23,374 nucleotides of DNA from Reticulitermes lucifugus (GCA_026260175.1 JAKCWW010002579.1:32255-55628), one strand, 5' to 3'. Shown: positions 9,453 through 19,614, counted from the first letter of the stretch. The notes: generated from the letters alone by a model not told the origin. Translations and numbers: made by a program.

Positions 9453-9500
9453 TGTATGGCCTGATGATGGCTCTTTAAGCCAAAACCGGCGGCCTATATA
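9453..9500 (+). ncRNA. Hammerhead-ribozyme-like motif, right arm
   Basis: Plus strand: CTGATGA (9461-9467), a perfect five-pair hairpin TGGCT/AGCCA (9468-9472 with 9478-9482) with a CTTTA loop, then AAAACCGGC. Compared with the left-arm copy, U16.1 has become C and the cleavage base has become G, in addition to the G12-to-A change, so it is more decayed. The paired flanks (ATGGC before, GGCC after) remain. Confidence 0.25.
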
Positions 9501-9569
9501 CGCATTAAAAAGCAAAGTGTTGGTTGTGACTGTGTGATTAATAAGAGAAAATATACTTTTGTAAGTTAC

Positions 9570-9904
9570 ACTAACTGCACAGAAATTCCACAAGGAAATA
9601 TACAAATCAATGACACTCCACCATATTTCTACACTTTTCACCAATAAGTAATCAGTCAACCCAGCTTATTCAGCATACAATAACAAAATCAAGCACTGTC
9701 ACATTACTTTCCAACTCATTCACGTCTCCATCAACGTATCAGCAATCTACATAACTTTCATGGCCAAAATGCAGGTTTGTTATGTCACAGACACAAACCA
9801 GTTGCATGATTAAACCCTACTGCTACAACCAGTGACTGCTCTAGATACAGCATCCAGGAAGGATTGATTACTGTCATCAGGAATCCATTTTACAGGGGCA
9901 CCTA
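9570..9904. other. Unassigned stretch
   Basis: No feature recognised on either strand. Confidence 0.4.
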
Positions 9905-10145
9905 ACATTATGGTACAGTGGCTAGCTACCACTCCCAAGTCGTGTTCTAGAGGTCACTACTTTGAATCCCAGTCCAATAACTGATTCTCCTAAGATTCTT
10001 ATAGTCTTCTTAGCCCTGAAGAGAATACTGGCAGACACGTCCCACACTGTGCTTCATTATGCACCATTCCACAAAGGCAAATCGGGAAGTGGAGGTATAT
10101 CTCCATGCATTCTTAAACCTCAGTACTATATGGGGATGAGTAATC
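9905..10145 (+). repeat. tRNA-derived SINE, most complete copy of its family
   Basis: The head contains a box-A-like TGGTACAGTGGCTAGCT (about 9911-9927) and a box-B-like region CACTACTTTGAATCCC (9954-9969, consensus GGTTCGAATCC), spaced as in a tRNA. The body contains CACACTGTGCTTCATTATGC, then GGGAAGTGGAGGTATATCTC, CATTCTTAAACCTCAGTAC and GGGGATGAG, which recur at 9098-9187 and, on the minus strand, at 20547-20752. It shows no coding. A partner LINE is not identified from the tail. Confidence 0.7.
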
Positions 10146-10149
10146 AGCT

Positions 10150-10559
10150 TCATATCGTGGCTGGTTCACACCTGTCGACACAGCGTGCAGTACTTGCTCA
10201 ACAGGACGCTGGGTGGACCCCAAAGGTAGTCTGGATGCATTAAATCGAACCGTAATTTCTTGGTTGTCCAGCCCATACCTAGCTGTTATATCAACTAAGA
10301 GGCCTCAACCACTTCTTTCCACATCTTTTCCACTACACCATTCAGAATTATCCTACAAAACTACACAGGCCTGATCTATAAATGCCCTTTATCCAGCAAA
10401 TGTACTACATATCCTACACACATAAGAATCCTAGAAATTCATTTTATATATACGTAGGCAACAAAGATATTTACTGAATTTTTAAGACATGCATAATATT
10501 TGTAATAAAATTCCACTTACTTCATAATTTTTATCTCTTTCTGTTAAAATACAGTAAAA
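10150..10559. other. Unassigned stretch
   Basis: No feature recognised. AT-rich, with only short open frames. Confidence 0.4.
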
Positions 10560-10633
10560 TAACATTAATTCAGCGGAAATGACCGGACAGGTGCTGTATT
10601 ATTAGACATTCCGGATTATCAGACAGTACCTAT

Positions 10634-10925
10634 ACTAACTAACTCCATGGAGCAGAGTCCTTCTTGAGAAGCTGGCAGGTCATCAGCTAGTCAATAAATT
10701 CCCGGCATTTTATGGAACCCGGAGGTTCATTACCACATTCACAAGAGCCCGCCACCTGTCCCTATCCTGAGCCATAGCAATCCAGTCCATGCCCCCCCCC
10801 CCATCCCACTTCTTGAAGATCCATTTTAATACTATCCTCCCATCTATGCCTGGGTGGTCTCCTTCCCTCAGGTCTACCCACCAAAATCCTGTATGCACCT
10901 CTCCCCTCACCCATATGTGCTATAC
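10634..10925 (-). pseudogene. 5'-truncated non-LTR retrotransposon copy with target duplication
   Basis: The minus strand gives G-E-V-H-T-G-F-W, then W-V-D-L-R-E-G-D-H-P-G, and finally [20 protein letters not shown] and V-V-M-N-L-R-V-P before a stop near 10710. This is the C-terminus of the same polyprotein as at 46-344 and the best preserved in the window. After the stop comes about 70 bases of 3' untranslated sequence and a short CTAACTAACT tail. CTATACTAAC occurs at 10630-10639 and 10920-10929, a 10-bp target-site duplication. A poly-C run at 10791-10802 has altered the frame. The overlapping frame reads [15 protein letters not shown]. Confidence 0.9.
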
Positions 10926-10934
10926 TAACCTAAA

Positions 10935-11320
10935 TTATTTAAGATTTCACAGCCAACCATCAGAGAATGTGCACCTGTCAGTTATTTTTATTTCATCATA
11001 AGAACATTCAGCTTTTTTAATTATCATAGGCCCAGTTATGGATTTTCCTTCGGAATGCATTGCTGTCAACCACTCACGCCCCTTGACCAACCGTGCTAAT
11101 TTCAGCTCTTTCAATGTCTGTCACGTGAAGATGTCATTCACACTTTCACTTGATACCATAAACAATCGTAATTGGTCCTTCCTTTTCTTTATATCATAGA
11201 CAGTTGATGATCCAATGTTGTATAAAGCCATAACCTCTCTTCAATTTCTGCCACTTTCAGGCCTCCTAATTATATCAAGTTTCTGTGGAATCATTACAGT
11301 TTCCTTTTGCCAGCAGTACC
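10935..11320 (-). pseudogene. Pogo/jerky-like transposase N-terminal fragment
   Basis: In one minus-strand frame from about 11225: Y-N-I-G-S-S-T-V-Y-D-I-K-K-R-K-D-Q-L, then L-F-M-V-S-S-E-S-V-N-D-I-F, one stop, then L-T-A-M-H-S-E-G-K-S-I-T-G-P-M-I-I and K-I-T-D-R-C-T-F-S-D-G-W-L, closed by a stop. Further upstream, up to 11320, another frame gives P-Q-K-L-D-I-I-R-R. This matches the order of the first helix-turn-helix (K-L-D-I-I...I-G-S-S-T-V-Y-D-I) and the start of the CENP-B-type second domain (W-L-T-A-M...G-P-M-I) in jerky/Tigger transposases. In the intact family these bind the terminal repeats. The rest of the protein is absent. Confidence 0.8.
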
Positions 11321-11659
11321 TTGGTTACTAATCTTTGGATCTCCTGAAGCAGTTATAACAGCTCAAACAAAGAGTAACATGTGCCACATATAACACAATG
11401 GAAATAGAATTCACAGTAACGATACAGAGTGTGCCAAACAAGTGGTGTGACCCGGTAGCTGCTTGTGATGCCACCAGGGCTTGGGACAATATGAAGTTAT
11501 GAATACTCAAAGCATCCTGCTTCGACCGAGAGCTTGTGCTAGCAATATAATATCTGGATAGCCCAACACGAAGTCACAGAATTAAATCGCATACGGGTCT
11601 TGGGATTACTCTCCTCAAGTGCCAGATTATCAATGTTGGATTACAGAAATTTTGCTATA

Positions 11660-14000
11660 ATATTCATGTTCTTCACAAAGTATGTGCTAAAATTTAAATA
11701 CCCACTCCACTAGATAAATGTTAAACAAACCAAAGGTTAATATTTAGAAGGAAATCTTAAATCAAAGAACATTCTCTGTTATTAAACTGAACCACAAATC
11801 AGCCACAAACCTGTGAAACTGCTGATCCAAAAATTCCCAACAAATTATACGATCTAAAGTTCTTATGGTAGTGATTCCTCTAAAATGTTAGAACCTAGCT
11901 ACTAAACTATGCAGTGTCATATCTCTTAAGACCATACTCGTTATCTTCTGAACACTTTATCATGGGCACGGATGCTTCTTCAGGCAGCCCAACATTTAAC
12001 AGGCATAAGGGGTGAATTTACAGATGCTTACATAAATATAGCCATCGTTAATGAGGAAACAATTGAAATGTGATGGGTAACATTTACACTAGCACATAAA
12101 AGTGTGCGCATACACACACACACACATATTACTTCCACAACATTAATGAACTGTGTGAATTTCTTTACGTGAACACTTCGGACACAATATTTAGGAATGT
12201 CAATACAATGACTATGATACTTCAATCTGTAATCTGATTTTATCATGTCATTTATGAAACCATCAGTGAGCCTCAGGCTTTAAACACAGAAAACCAAAGC
12301 CTAACCTTAAGGATATTCCTTACTACCTTACACATTTTCTCTTATACATGTACTGCAGTATGACTAATGCTTTATAAGGAAATTCAAACCACAAACTTCA
12401 CTATATATGTTGGCAACAGTGACTTGGCCTTCTCTGACCACCATCATAATTTGCACAATAAAAGCAGCACAGACACAAATGCAGGTATTATGATGGCATT
12501 TGCATTTGCACATTCTGCTTTCTTTTGTCATAATATTATGTGAAACAGTTTGGTAATCAAGAACTGTGAACAGTATAATACATTTGTGCAAAGCATGAGA
12601 TTAGTTTGCATTAGTGCAGGTAAGTGGTCCAATGAAATTGTAAGTTGTTACATCCATCATAACATATTGCCTACTGGATTAAAACGATCATTTGTTATTC
12701 ATGGATTACCTGTTGAGCCATTAGATTCAAACTGCATGATTCATGTGAGAAATCATGACAATATAAAGTAGGTTACATTATAAGTACCACTGCTACATAC
12801 AAACACTGAAGAGGTGTAGCCAGTAACAGGAGAATTAAGAATTCTGAGCTGATTAAAATATGGCAGTTACTACAGTCACAGAACGTAATCCATAACTACA
12901 TATAATTTTGAACAAATGTACCCAAGCTTGCAGGGGCAGTCCACATCAAATTTTTCTCTACACTTAATGAATTAATTTTCTGTGCTTCAAATTTCTTTAC
13001 ATTCTTCAAATATAAAGGCAAAATATTTACACAATCACAAACTACAATGTTGCCACACTTAATATAATACTCCTGAAACCTTTCAACATGTTTTCAAAAT
13101 AAAATTATTACAATCCATACTCATCCAGAAGATGGCAAAACCTGAACGACTGCAATGACTGTCATTACTTACACAGAACTGTTTCCAGTGGCATTCAATT
13201 TCACAGATCTAAATCTTCGGATACAGACACGCTTAAATACCTCTATTACTTATAGGATGCGAACTTGTTAGCAAGTCATGTTTTACCACACAGCAAAACG
13301 ACTGAACCAAATGTCATTTTCTATAATCTTACAAAACGTAAACATGGATGCGGGTTAACAATGGCTAGCTACATTCCTTTTCCCTGAATCGTGTAATGGA
13401 ACGTACTTTAACCCTGCTATAGAAGTGTTGGCCATGACAGCTGATACAGTATCAAATCTGAACCGCGACAAGGGTTATGTACTTTTAAAAGAAACGTCAC
13501 TAGTACCTGGACATGAAGTATTACACATTCCAAACGTGAACTAGTTTGCTCGGCTTAATACACCTGTCACGGAAAACAATTACAGCAGACGTCATATTAT
13601 TTTTACTCGTTTAGTGCGGTATAATTAAGCATGAAAAGACGATGAAGACAAATCGAGCTGATTTGTTTTGCAAATGCAACATAATGTGAGCATAAGAGCG
13701 ATCACATGGAATCTGTTAATTATGTCACATTCATGACAAGTCAAGTTGGATTTACGTCTAATCGGTCAGAGAATCACGACAAAATGGAGGAGGAGAGATC
13801 AATTGGGGGGAAGAGTGAGATACACATAGTACAACTAGCTCTCCACCAGACCCTTGATTCTACACGACTAATCTGGCTGCTTTCACGCACCCAAATATCA
13901 CGGCACCCTTCTTAGCGAAAATCACAACACATTCCGCAACAAGTAAATGAAACGAAAGACGGCCAAGCGAAACACGGAAGTCATTGTCGGACACACACAC
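11660..14000. other. Unassigned stretch
   Basis: AT-rich, with no recognised element or exon. There is a short AC microsatellite at 12112-12126. Open frames at 12364-12591 (minus) and 12550-12771 (plus) are under 80 codons, lack motifs and have AT-rich composition like their surroundings. CpG content rises from about 13500. Confidence 0.35.
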
Positions 14001-14040
14001 AACACACACCTACGATAATACCAGACGATAACATAAGGCT

Positions 14041-14460
14041 GCACTGTTGCCCCAATGTGACGGCCAGAAGTGACGTACTGGCGGCGGCCATGTTACAAGC
14101 GGCAGTACTTTAAAATTATCAAGGTGCATGTTGTCGGCGGGGTCGGGACACCACAGTAACACATTGACGATGATGACGAGTCGTATGAAAAGAAGCCAAG
14201 ATGTCGTCGATCCATGCCACCACCACACTCACTCACTCACTCACTCGCTCGCTCGCTCGCTCACTTTGGGGCTCACGGTAAATACGTAATGTTAGAAGAC
14301 AGGCTTGCTCCTTCCGCCCCCCCCCCCTCACGGCTGTTCCCTAAACCACCGGCCGTGCCGAGACAGAGAAGGAAAACATTCCTACACTGAGGAGTGAGAA
14401 CTGTAAAATCAATGTGGCGGCCCAGCGGTACGGCCCGGCCCCCTCTCGCGCAATTTACAC
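14041..14460 (-). promoter_or_regulatory. CpG-rich block, candidate promoter / first exon
   Basis: This is the most GC- and CpG-rich part of the window (GGCGGCGGCC, GTCGGCGGGGTCGGG, GGCCGTGCCGAGAC, CGGCCCGGCCCCCTCTCGCG). It contains a half-consensus CRE, TGACGTAC, at 14071-14078. On the minus strand AACATGGCCGCC at about 14093-14082 is a YY1-like and Kozak-like site, followed by 28 open codons starting M-A-A-A-S-T-S-L-L, with a possible donor (GTAG then GTGTGT) at 14010/14009. The strand is chosen because the only convincing exon (1839-1929) is minus. There is no TATA box at a useful distance. The promoter role is inference. Confidence 0.4.
14226..14265. repeat. CACT/CGCT tetranucleotide microsatellite
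   Basis: About five CACT units run directly into four CGCT units and back to CACT. The block switch suggests a single A-to-G change spread by slippage. It lies inside the CpG-rich block. Confidence 0.95.
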
Positions 14461-14469
14461 ATTATAATA

Positions 14470-16235
14470 CGCTCCGACTGGGTCAACAGGCTACCCGTCT
14501 CACCATGAATTAAAATATCGCACCAAACACACAGACGTGGTTACCTTCTGCAACTGCCAACAGGAGAGCAGCAAAGTACGAACCATTCCGTCCATTAGAA
14601 CAGAAATGATTTAAATCTTGGTTCCATGAAGTCATCACGATTCTGCTGCCCTCTCATAACAGATCTACTCTAGCCGGTCTCCATTCTGACGTATTACAAA
14701 AATAAATGTAAATTACATCATTAGCTCATCGCCATATTGCTCATATTGAGAAATCGCCACAGCGACACGAAGGCCGGTGTTGGGTTGACACAGCAACACG
14801 ACCAGCATTGTAGAGCACTTTTATACCAAAACGATCTTCTTCACTTCTGTGTAATCTCTATGCAGGTTTCCACACACGCAAGAGCGCTGATGCCACGTTC
14901 CTTCTTGCACCGTGCCTCAACCCGCAATGCCATTCACTCCGTCCTCAGCAACTCCCGTATCTGGCAACAGTGCCCCCTCCTTCACTACCAGCTGGCTGGG
15001 AAGGCGACGTTGCTACGTCGTCGCTGCACAAATTCGCACCCAACAAAATCATCAACACACATTACACCGCCCTTCGGTCACTAGAACAATTACTATAACA
15101 ACGAAGATAAATTTCCGGAATTCTCGCACGCTGTGTCTTATAATAGTCCCAAAAGGTACAAGTGTATCTGCATGATTACCGCTGCACACACGAAAATGTA
15201 AAACGATTATTGACGGTGACGTGCAGTTTTACAATACCTACTCTTTATAGGGTAATAAAATCACGTATGGGAGGAACTGTGTAGAAAATAAATCCCTACA
15301 ATATTTTCGCTGAAAATCCTCAACAGAAAATATGACACAGCTAATATAAGCATGGAACTGAAACGGTTCTTCGAATTTGGACATCTTAATACTTCTCGCC
15401 CCGCCGCCATTAAAATGTGTATTTTCTTGTAATATGGCAACAGCGGGGTTCAAACGCGTATCAGTGTTCAAGGTGATGATATAACATTTCTGAATAGTTT
15501 AAGTCCGCAATCATGTGGGGAAGAAGGGTACTGAAGCAAGAACAACTCCCAAACCCTCAGCGACCGGTCCTTTCAACCCTCCTTACCTGCAGGCTTTGTC
15601 AAATGGATGATGCACACACCAATTCATATGAACACCACAACACTCCTGACAAAGGGAACGAAGAAAAAAGGGCCAAGTTCCCATGTAAATAACGTCCACT
15701 TTCCTACGAATCCAAGCAACTACAGCAAATTAAAAACGATACGGAAAAACACACAATAATATACGATGAATTCTGTGATCACAAATTTGGTTATGGTGTT
15801 CCTTCACACATTACCTTCACAAACGTGTCACTCGATCAATTGCCTTTCTGAATCAACATACACATGCATCAAGACCTACTTATAACGGAATCTCAAAACA
15901 CTTGAACATACTGTGCACAGTTTTACAAAGTCTAGCTACATTCTTCTCCATCTTCTAACTACGACGTTCCCTCTCAGATAATTATAGGAAGCACAGCACG
16001 AAAACACGGATATATGAACAGGAACAAAATAAATTCAAACAGGGTGTATATCATTTTCCGTTAAACTCCAGCTTCTCCTCTTCGTTTCAGCGTTAACACT
16101 TTTAAAGAAAAAAAACTGGACAGAATGTTTAGAAATATGGTTATTACTGCGAATAAAATACACGGTATCACCGCCACCGATGCATTTTAACGATTTAGGG
16201 ATACATATATATATATATGATTTGGGGCTACCACG
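14470..16235. other. Unassigned, CpG-rich at left
   Basis: CpG content stays high to about 15080 and again near 15400, where the minus strand reads TAATGGCGGCGGGGCG (a YY1-like site). Open frames of 115 codons (14737-15084, plus) and 77 codons (15238-15471, minus) contain no motif I recognise. They may be 5' untranslated or flanking sequence. No mobile element was recognised. Confidence 0.35.
16205..16219. repeat. AT dinucleotide microsatellite
   Basis: About seven AT units. It directly precedes the foldback fragment at 16238-16317. Confidence 0.9.
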
Positions 16236-16237
16236 AC

Positions 16238-16317
16238 CTTGGCGATGGAAGCTATTAAGTTCCTCCGAAACGTCGGTACTCAACTACCATATGACGTGCC
16301 ATCACAACCCATAAGAC
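16238..16317 (-). repeat. Single arm of GTCTTAT-end foldback family
   Basis: On the minus strand it starts GTCTTATGGGTTGTGATGGC and continues through GTACCGACGTTTCGGAGGAA to the CTTCCATCGCC segment. This matches, in order, the arms at 19615-19827 and 8253-8331. Only one arm is present. On the plus strand it contains GATGG, a hairpin (GGAAG with CTTCC or the following CCTCC) and CCGAAACGT. Confidence 0.65.
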
Positions 16318-16319
16318 CA

Positions 16320-16970
16320 AAACATGAATTTACAAAACGCCCATTCTTCTTTCTCCAAAACAAATGAGGGCCAAATTCCCTGAGCAACATGCAGTTACGA
16401 ACGTAAACAGCATGTGACTAGCATATACTTCAGCACTGCCGACTGTCAAATTCATTACTACAGCGATATTCATTTTATGTTGCGGGTACCAGAGAAATTT
16501 CTTGAAATACGGTGCCTTACTTTATTCCAGGTTCTATTTGCACAGAGATTTGGCTGCATTAAGATATCAGTGAAACACGCACAGTCAGTCGTATAAAAAT
16601 TAAGCTGGAAAGAAGCCATTTCACTTTGGTTAATATAATACAACGGAATTCTATAAATTATTCAAGATGTGAATACTGACGTGATCCGATCAGATCATGG
16701 CTTCGGAACAGTTTCCCCTCGATACACTGCTGTTTGTGTTTCATTTAATGTAAACTAATACAAACAGTCGTGCTGTACAAATAAAAAATTACGACAATAC
16801 AGTCCTGTGTTGCAGAATAGACGCCAGCATTCGAATGATCCCTGTGCTCTGAAGTGGGAATATTATCATGTAGTTCGATATTAAATATTATACAAAGCAG
16901 CCCAGCGCAATTTCATAAACATCAGAAGTTTTATCGCTATTGGTGAAGCACCTTATCAAGTATTTATTTA
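16320..16970. other. Unassigned stretch
   Basis: No feature recognised. A 60-codon plus-strand frame at 16414-16596 has no motif. Confidence 0.4.
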
Positions 16971-16974
16971 CTTA

Positions 16975-17115
16975 GCACATGCCTACAATAAATGTCGTGC
17001 TGCATTCCAGCTTCGCAATCGCGAGGTCCCGTGTTAAAATGTTGAACAGTAAGCCCGGTTGCCTCGGAATTCTCGGTTTTCCTCAGTCTTTCCTTGCAAC
17101 TTCTATAGCAGTACC
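16975..17115 (+). repeat. tRNA-derived SINE, second family
   Basis: AATCGCGAGGTCCCGTGTTAAAATG (about 17017-17041) resembles an anticodon-arm end followed by an eroded box B (consensus GGTTCGAATCC). It is followed by a CTCGGTTTTCCTCAGTCTTT body of the kind seen in insect SINEs. It differs from the SINE at 9905-10145. The 5' head is decayed and the ends are uncertain. Confidence 0.5.
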
Positions 17116-17119
17116 TTAA

Positions 17120-18400
17120 AACAGTCAGGCCATTTCTTGCTACGTCCTTGTCAATTCGTCATACCAGATATGGACCATACATAACCTACGAAGCTGGTAC
17201 AGCGCTGTTTAATATACCAACAAAGAACTCAAATACGGAAAAATGTCAGCACTGTAAACTAACAAATAACCTTGGATTGCTCTCAGTAAAAACACCAGAC
17301 AGACTTTACACGTCAGTTAACATACGCGATTAAAACCGGGGACCGGGATATAAATCGTACTGCAAAACAAGAAACAATCAAAGCGCGTGATGCAAGGAGC
17401 AGCCACGTAAACTGACCAATGACACGCCAGCAGACTTTCAGTAGAATCGTGGTACATTTGAGAGCTTGGTAACATCATTTGATTCACTCGTGTTTCTTCG
17501 GCAATTGTGACGTCATATCACATTAAGTCGCCACACACCAATCTTCCGTTCTACTGATCTTCGTCGTAACCAGGCCCACTGGGCGAACCTAAGCAATAAA
17601 CGCGACGTTCAATAACACTGTATTTTACTGTACGGCACTAACGTACTGCTCATTTGAGTGTATGTAATTTGTCATTGAAAGCAGACCCATCGCTTTAAAT
17701 GTAACGACAGGCGTTCTCTTCCGCGAACACCAGCTACTTCTGATCTGAATAAATTTGGTGTTTACCACTGTCATTAAAACTACTACTTTTTATGTGCACT
17801 CATGTTATCACTGCATCAATGCAAGTTGCGTATAAGTTACCATGGCAATTATTACAAACAAGGCAGGTGGTGCAAAATAAAACTGAGTAGGAAACGGCTT
17901 GAATTAACTACACTTACTGCAATCACATAAATAACTATGGTTTTTGTATGCAAACACGTTTTAAGGATATGACAAGCATTTGGGAATTTAGTCAAATATA
18001 TGTATTTCCAAATACAACGGAACCAGTGTGATCGGTGCATCAACTGCGCAAGTGTAAGGAGGCGGGGGCCCCACATACAGCACTGTCTCATGCATGTATT
18101 TGAAATGTAAAACGATCAAACGTTTATAATATAAGCCCATTATTTTAACGAAATTTTTATTCTCAATTTATAACGGCATTTGGCGGCCGGCGAAATTCGT
18201 TCATGCTGCCTACACCTACGAGCTTGCCATGCAACATGTGTACAGTTACTGACAAAAATGCGCTTCATGAACTATTTTAATTAATTGTTATTTATTATTT
18301 TAACGTTCAAAATCACACACTTAGTGACCAAACGCTAATACAAAGCTTGTTGATACTCATAATTACATTCTATTTATATCTCAATTCCCTTGCGGTCGGA
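17120..18400. other. Unassigned stretch with a consensus CRE
   Basis: No gene or mobile element recognised. The perfect palindrome TGACGTCA at 17508-17515 is the consensus CREB/ATF site, but one such 8-mer by chance in 23 kb is unremarkable. Confidence 0.35.
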
Positions 18401-18429
18401 GTAAGTACTACGAATAGGTAGGCATGACG

Positions 18430-18612
18430 ATTGCGCGAAAGATCCCAGAGGCCGGCCGACTTTCCAAGGCCACGCGTGCGCTACACACAGGGGCAAGGAA
18501 CTGCTGGTTGCATCGCTCGCGTCAGTCGCAGGCGGGACACCATTCACACACGGCCTCCTGCGCTACAGCTTCTCACTCGCGACTGTTCGGGCCCCGCCCA
18601 CCGCGCGATTTT
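18430..18612. other. Second CpG-rich block
   Basis: A local rise in GC and CpG (GAGGCCGGCCGAC, CACGCGTGCGC, GGGCCCCGCCCACCGCGCG). GGGCCCCGCCCACC contains an Sp/KLF-like GC box. Two overlapping open frames of 77 and 118 codons here are explained by the lack of stops in GC-rich DNA. A weak candidate promoter; no exon recognised. Confidence 0.3.
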
Positions 18613-18619
18613 TCAAAGG

Positions 18620-19289
18620 AAAACACTCTCGGCGGATGTAACACGAGAGACGGTTGATATGCAAAACGCTGGACAAGTGCACAAGACGAAACTGAAAGCA
18701 TCCCAGTCATGTCTCAATGGAACGCACAACCTCTGCGGACGTGTCCCTATACGGACGTTTAAAATAACCGCAGCTCTGTTAAAGTGACGCACGGCTGCCA
18801 TACATACATGTTGAATGAGAATGTGGGGAACATGAAGTTACTACTTTTTGATTCTGGGTTTCTTTATACGAAGCCGTAGGTTATGAAACAGGATGACACA
18901 AATTTCAAACTGGGGAGGGCATGTAAGCTTGCGTCCATGAAGACGCTTTCTCCATTACATAGTCGAGTGATTAAGAACGTTAACCTGCGAGAGATGCGAA
19001 AACGCACTGCCGGGGCTATTTTAGGGAACTGAGGAGAATAACAAGAAAAATCTGTCAGTATAGGTGGTTTGCGGGCCAACACAAATACGAATGACAGCCA
19101 CCGCACAATGACGTTTGGTATTTGTCTCTTTAACCAACTGTCCCCACTCCATGAACAGATTTTACATAACCTTCCTGTAGTCGTACATACATATTCACAG
19201 CAATAGTTCGTTTTGCTGCTATTGCAGTTCTACTGTCATGTGTGCAAGTGTTGTTAATCTAGGTTGGCAAGCCCGGGATTATCTCCATA
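18620..19289. other. Unassigned stretch
   Basis: No feature recognised on either strand. Confidence 0.4.
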
Positions 19290-19481
19290 CCGTGGGTCTC
19301 CAAGCTGGCAGGATGCGCGCGGCCCGCGGCCACATTTGTAAACTGAGTATATGCTATAAAAATTACACAATAATTAAGGCGGTTAGGTATACCACTTACT
19401 GTTAGTTTTTCACGTGTGGCCCGCGAACCAGCCTACAATAACGGGTGTGGCCCTTTGCCATAAAAAGGTTGGATACCAGTG
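19290..19481. mobile_element. hAT-like MITE (about 192 bp)
   Basis: The left end, CCGTGGGTCTCCAAGCTGGC, and the reverse complement of the right end, CACTGGTATCCAACCTTTTT, fit the hAT terminal pattern CAGTGGTTCCCAA, and both continue into GGCCCGCGG / GGGCCAC sequences typical of hAT ends. The flanks (CTCCATAC on the left, CTATACAG on the right) share only ATAC, so an 8-bp target duplication is not convincing. No coding. Confidence 0.5.
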
Positions 19482-19614
19482 CTATACAGACATTTTAATT
19501 CCGCACACGTCATTTGCACATTTTTATGCCTGTTGTTACAGCAATTCAATCAATATGTCTCCATTTGGATAGGGTCACACCCTTGCTAAATTCGAGGTTC
19601 TCAAAGGCGTGTTT

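Larger units (their letters stand above)
9198..9565. repeat. Near-palindromic foldback element with hammerhead-like cores
   Basis: The arms start TACAAAAGTATATTTTCTCT at 9231 and in reverse complement at 9563, and remain nearly identical by eye for about 130 bases through the AACCAACAC and CATCATCAGGCC segments. The centre is a hairpin, 9363-9410, about a GATC at 9385-9388. The right arm has about 23 extra bases near 9411-9433, a partial duplication beginning CTTCCGCTTT. A 9-bp direct repeat, TTACACTAA, lies at 9189-9197 and 9566-9574; if it is the target duplication, the element also includes the unpaired 33 bases 9198-9230. No coding. It could be two inverted terminal units of a Penelope-like element, but no reverse transcriptase is present. 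Confidence 0.75.
10560..11650 (-). mobile_element. Pogo/jerky-type DNA transposon relic, internally deleted
   Basis: This holds the N-terminal DNA-binding part of a pogo/Tigger (jerky-like) transposase on the minus strand. The likely ends are recognised by related strings: GACATTCCGGATTATCAGAC on the left (about 10606-10625) and, inverted, the CCAGATTATCAATGTTGGAT stretch near 11622-11641; neither exact end nor the TA site was fixed. The transposase fragment ends after its second DNA-binding region and runs straight into the left-end sequence, so the catalytic DDE domain has been deleted. A retrotransposon copy is inserted at 10630-10929. Confidence 0.6.

Noticed and set aside
9295-9500. Calling the palindrome a functional ribozyme pair
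   Set aside because: G12 is replaced by A in both arms and the right arm has further core changes; kept only as a hammerhead-like motif.
9231-9563. CRISPR-like or integron-like palindromic array
   Set aside because: It is a single inverted repeat in eukaryotic repeat DNA, without spacers or cas genes.
9354-9659. 101-codon minus-strand open frame
   Set aside because: It lies mostly in the right arm of the palindrome; the left arm gives a similar peptide on the other strand.
12550-12771. Possible exon (73 open codons, plus strand)
   Set aside because: AT-rich codons, no splice signals fitting a conserved motif, strand opposite to the one supported exon.
14128-14281. 51-codon plus-strand ORF through the CACT/CGCT repeat
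   Set aside because: Much of it encodes the microsatellite (His/Ser/Leu/Ala/Arg repeats); no sign of selection.
14737-15084. 115-codon plus-strand open frame
   Set aside because: CpG-rich DNA has few stops; a second overlapping plus frame (14912-15175) is also open and neither shows a motif.
18431-18787. 118-codon plus-strand open frame
   Set aside because: Two frames are open at once over a GC-rich block; the composition explains it.
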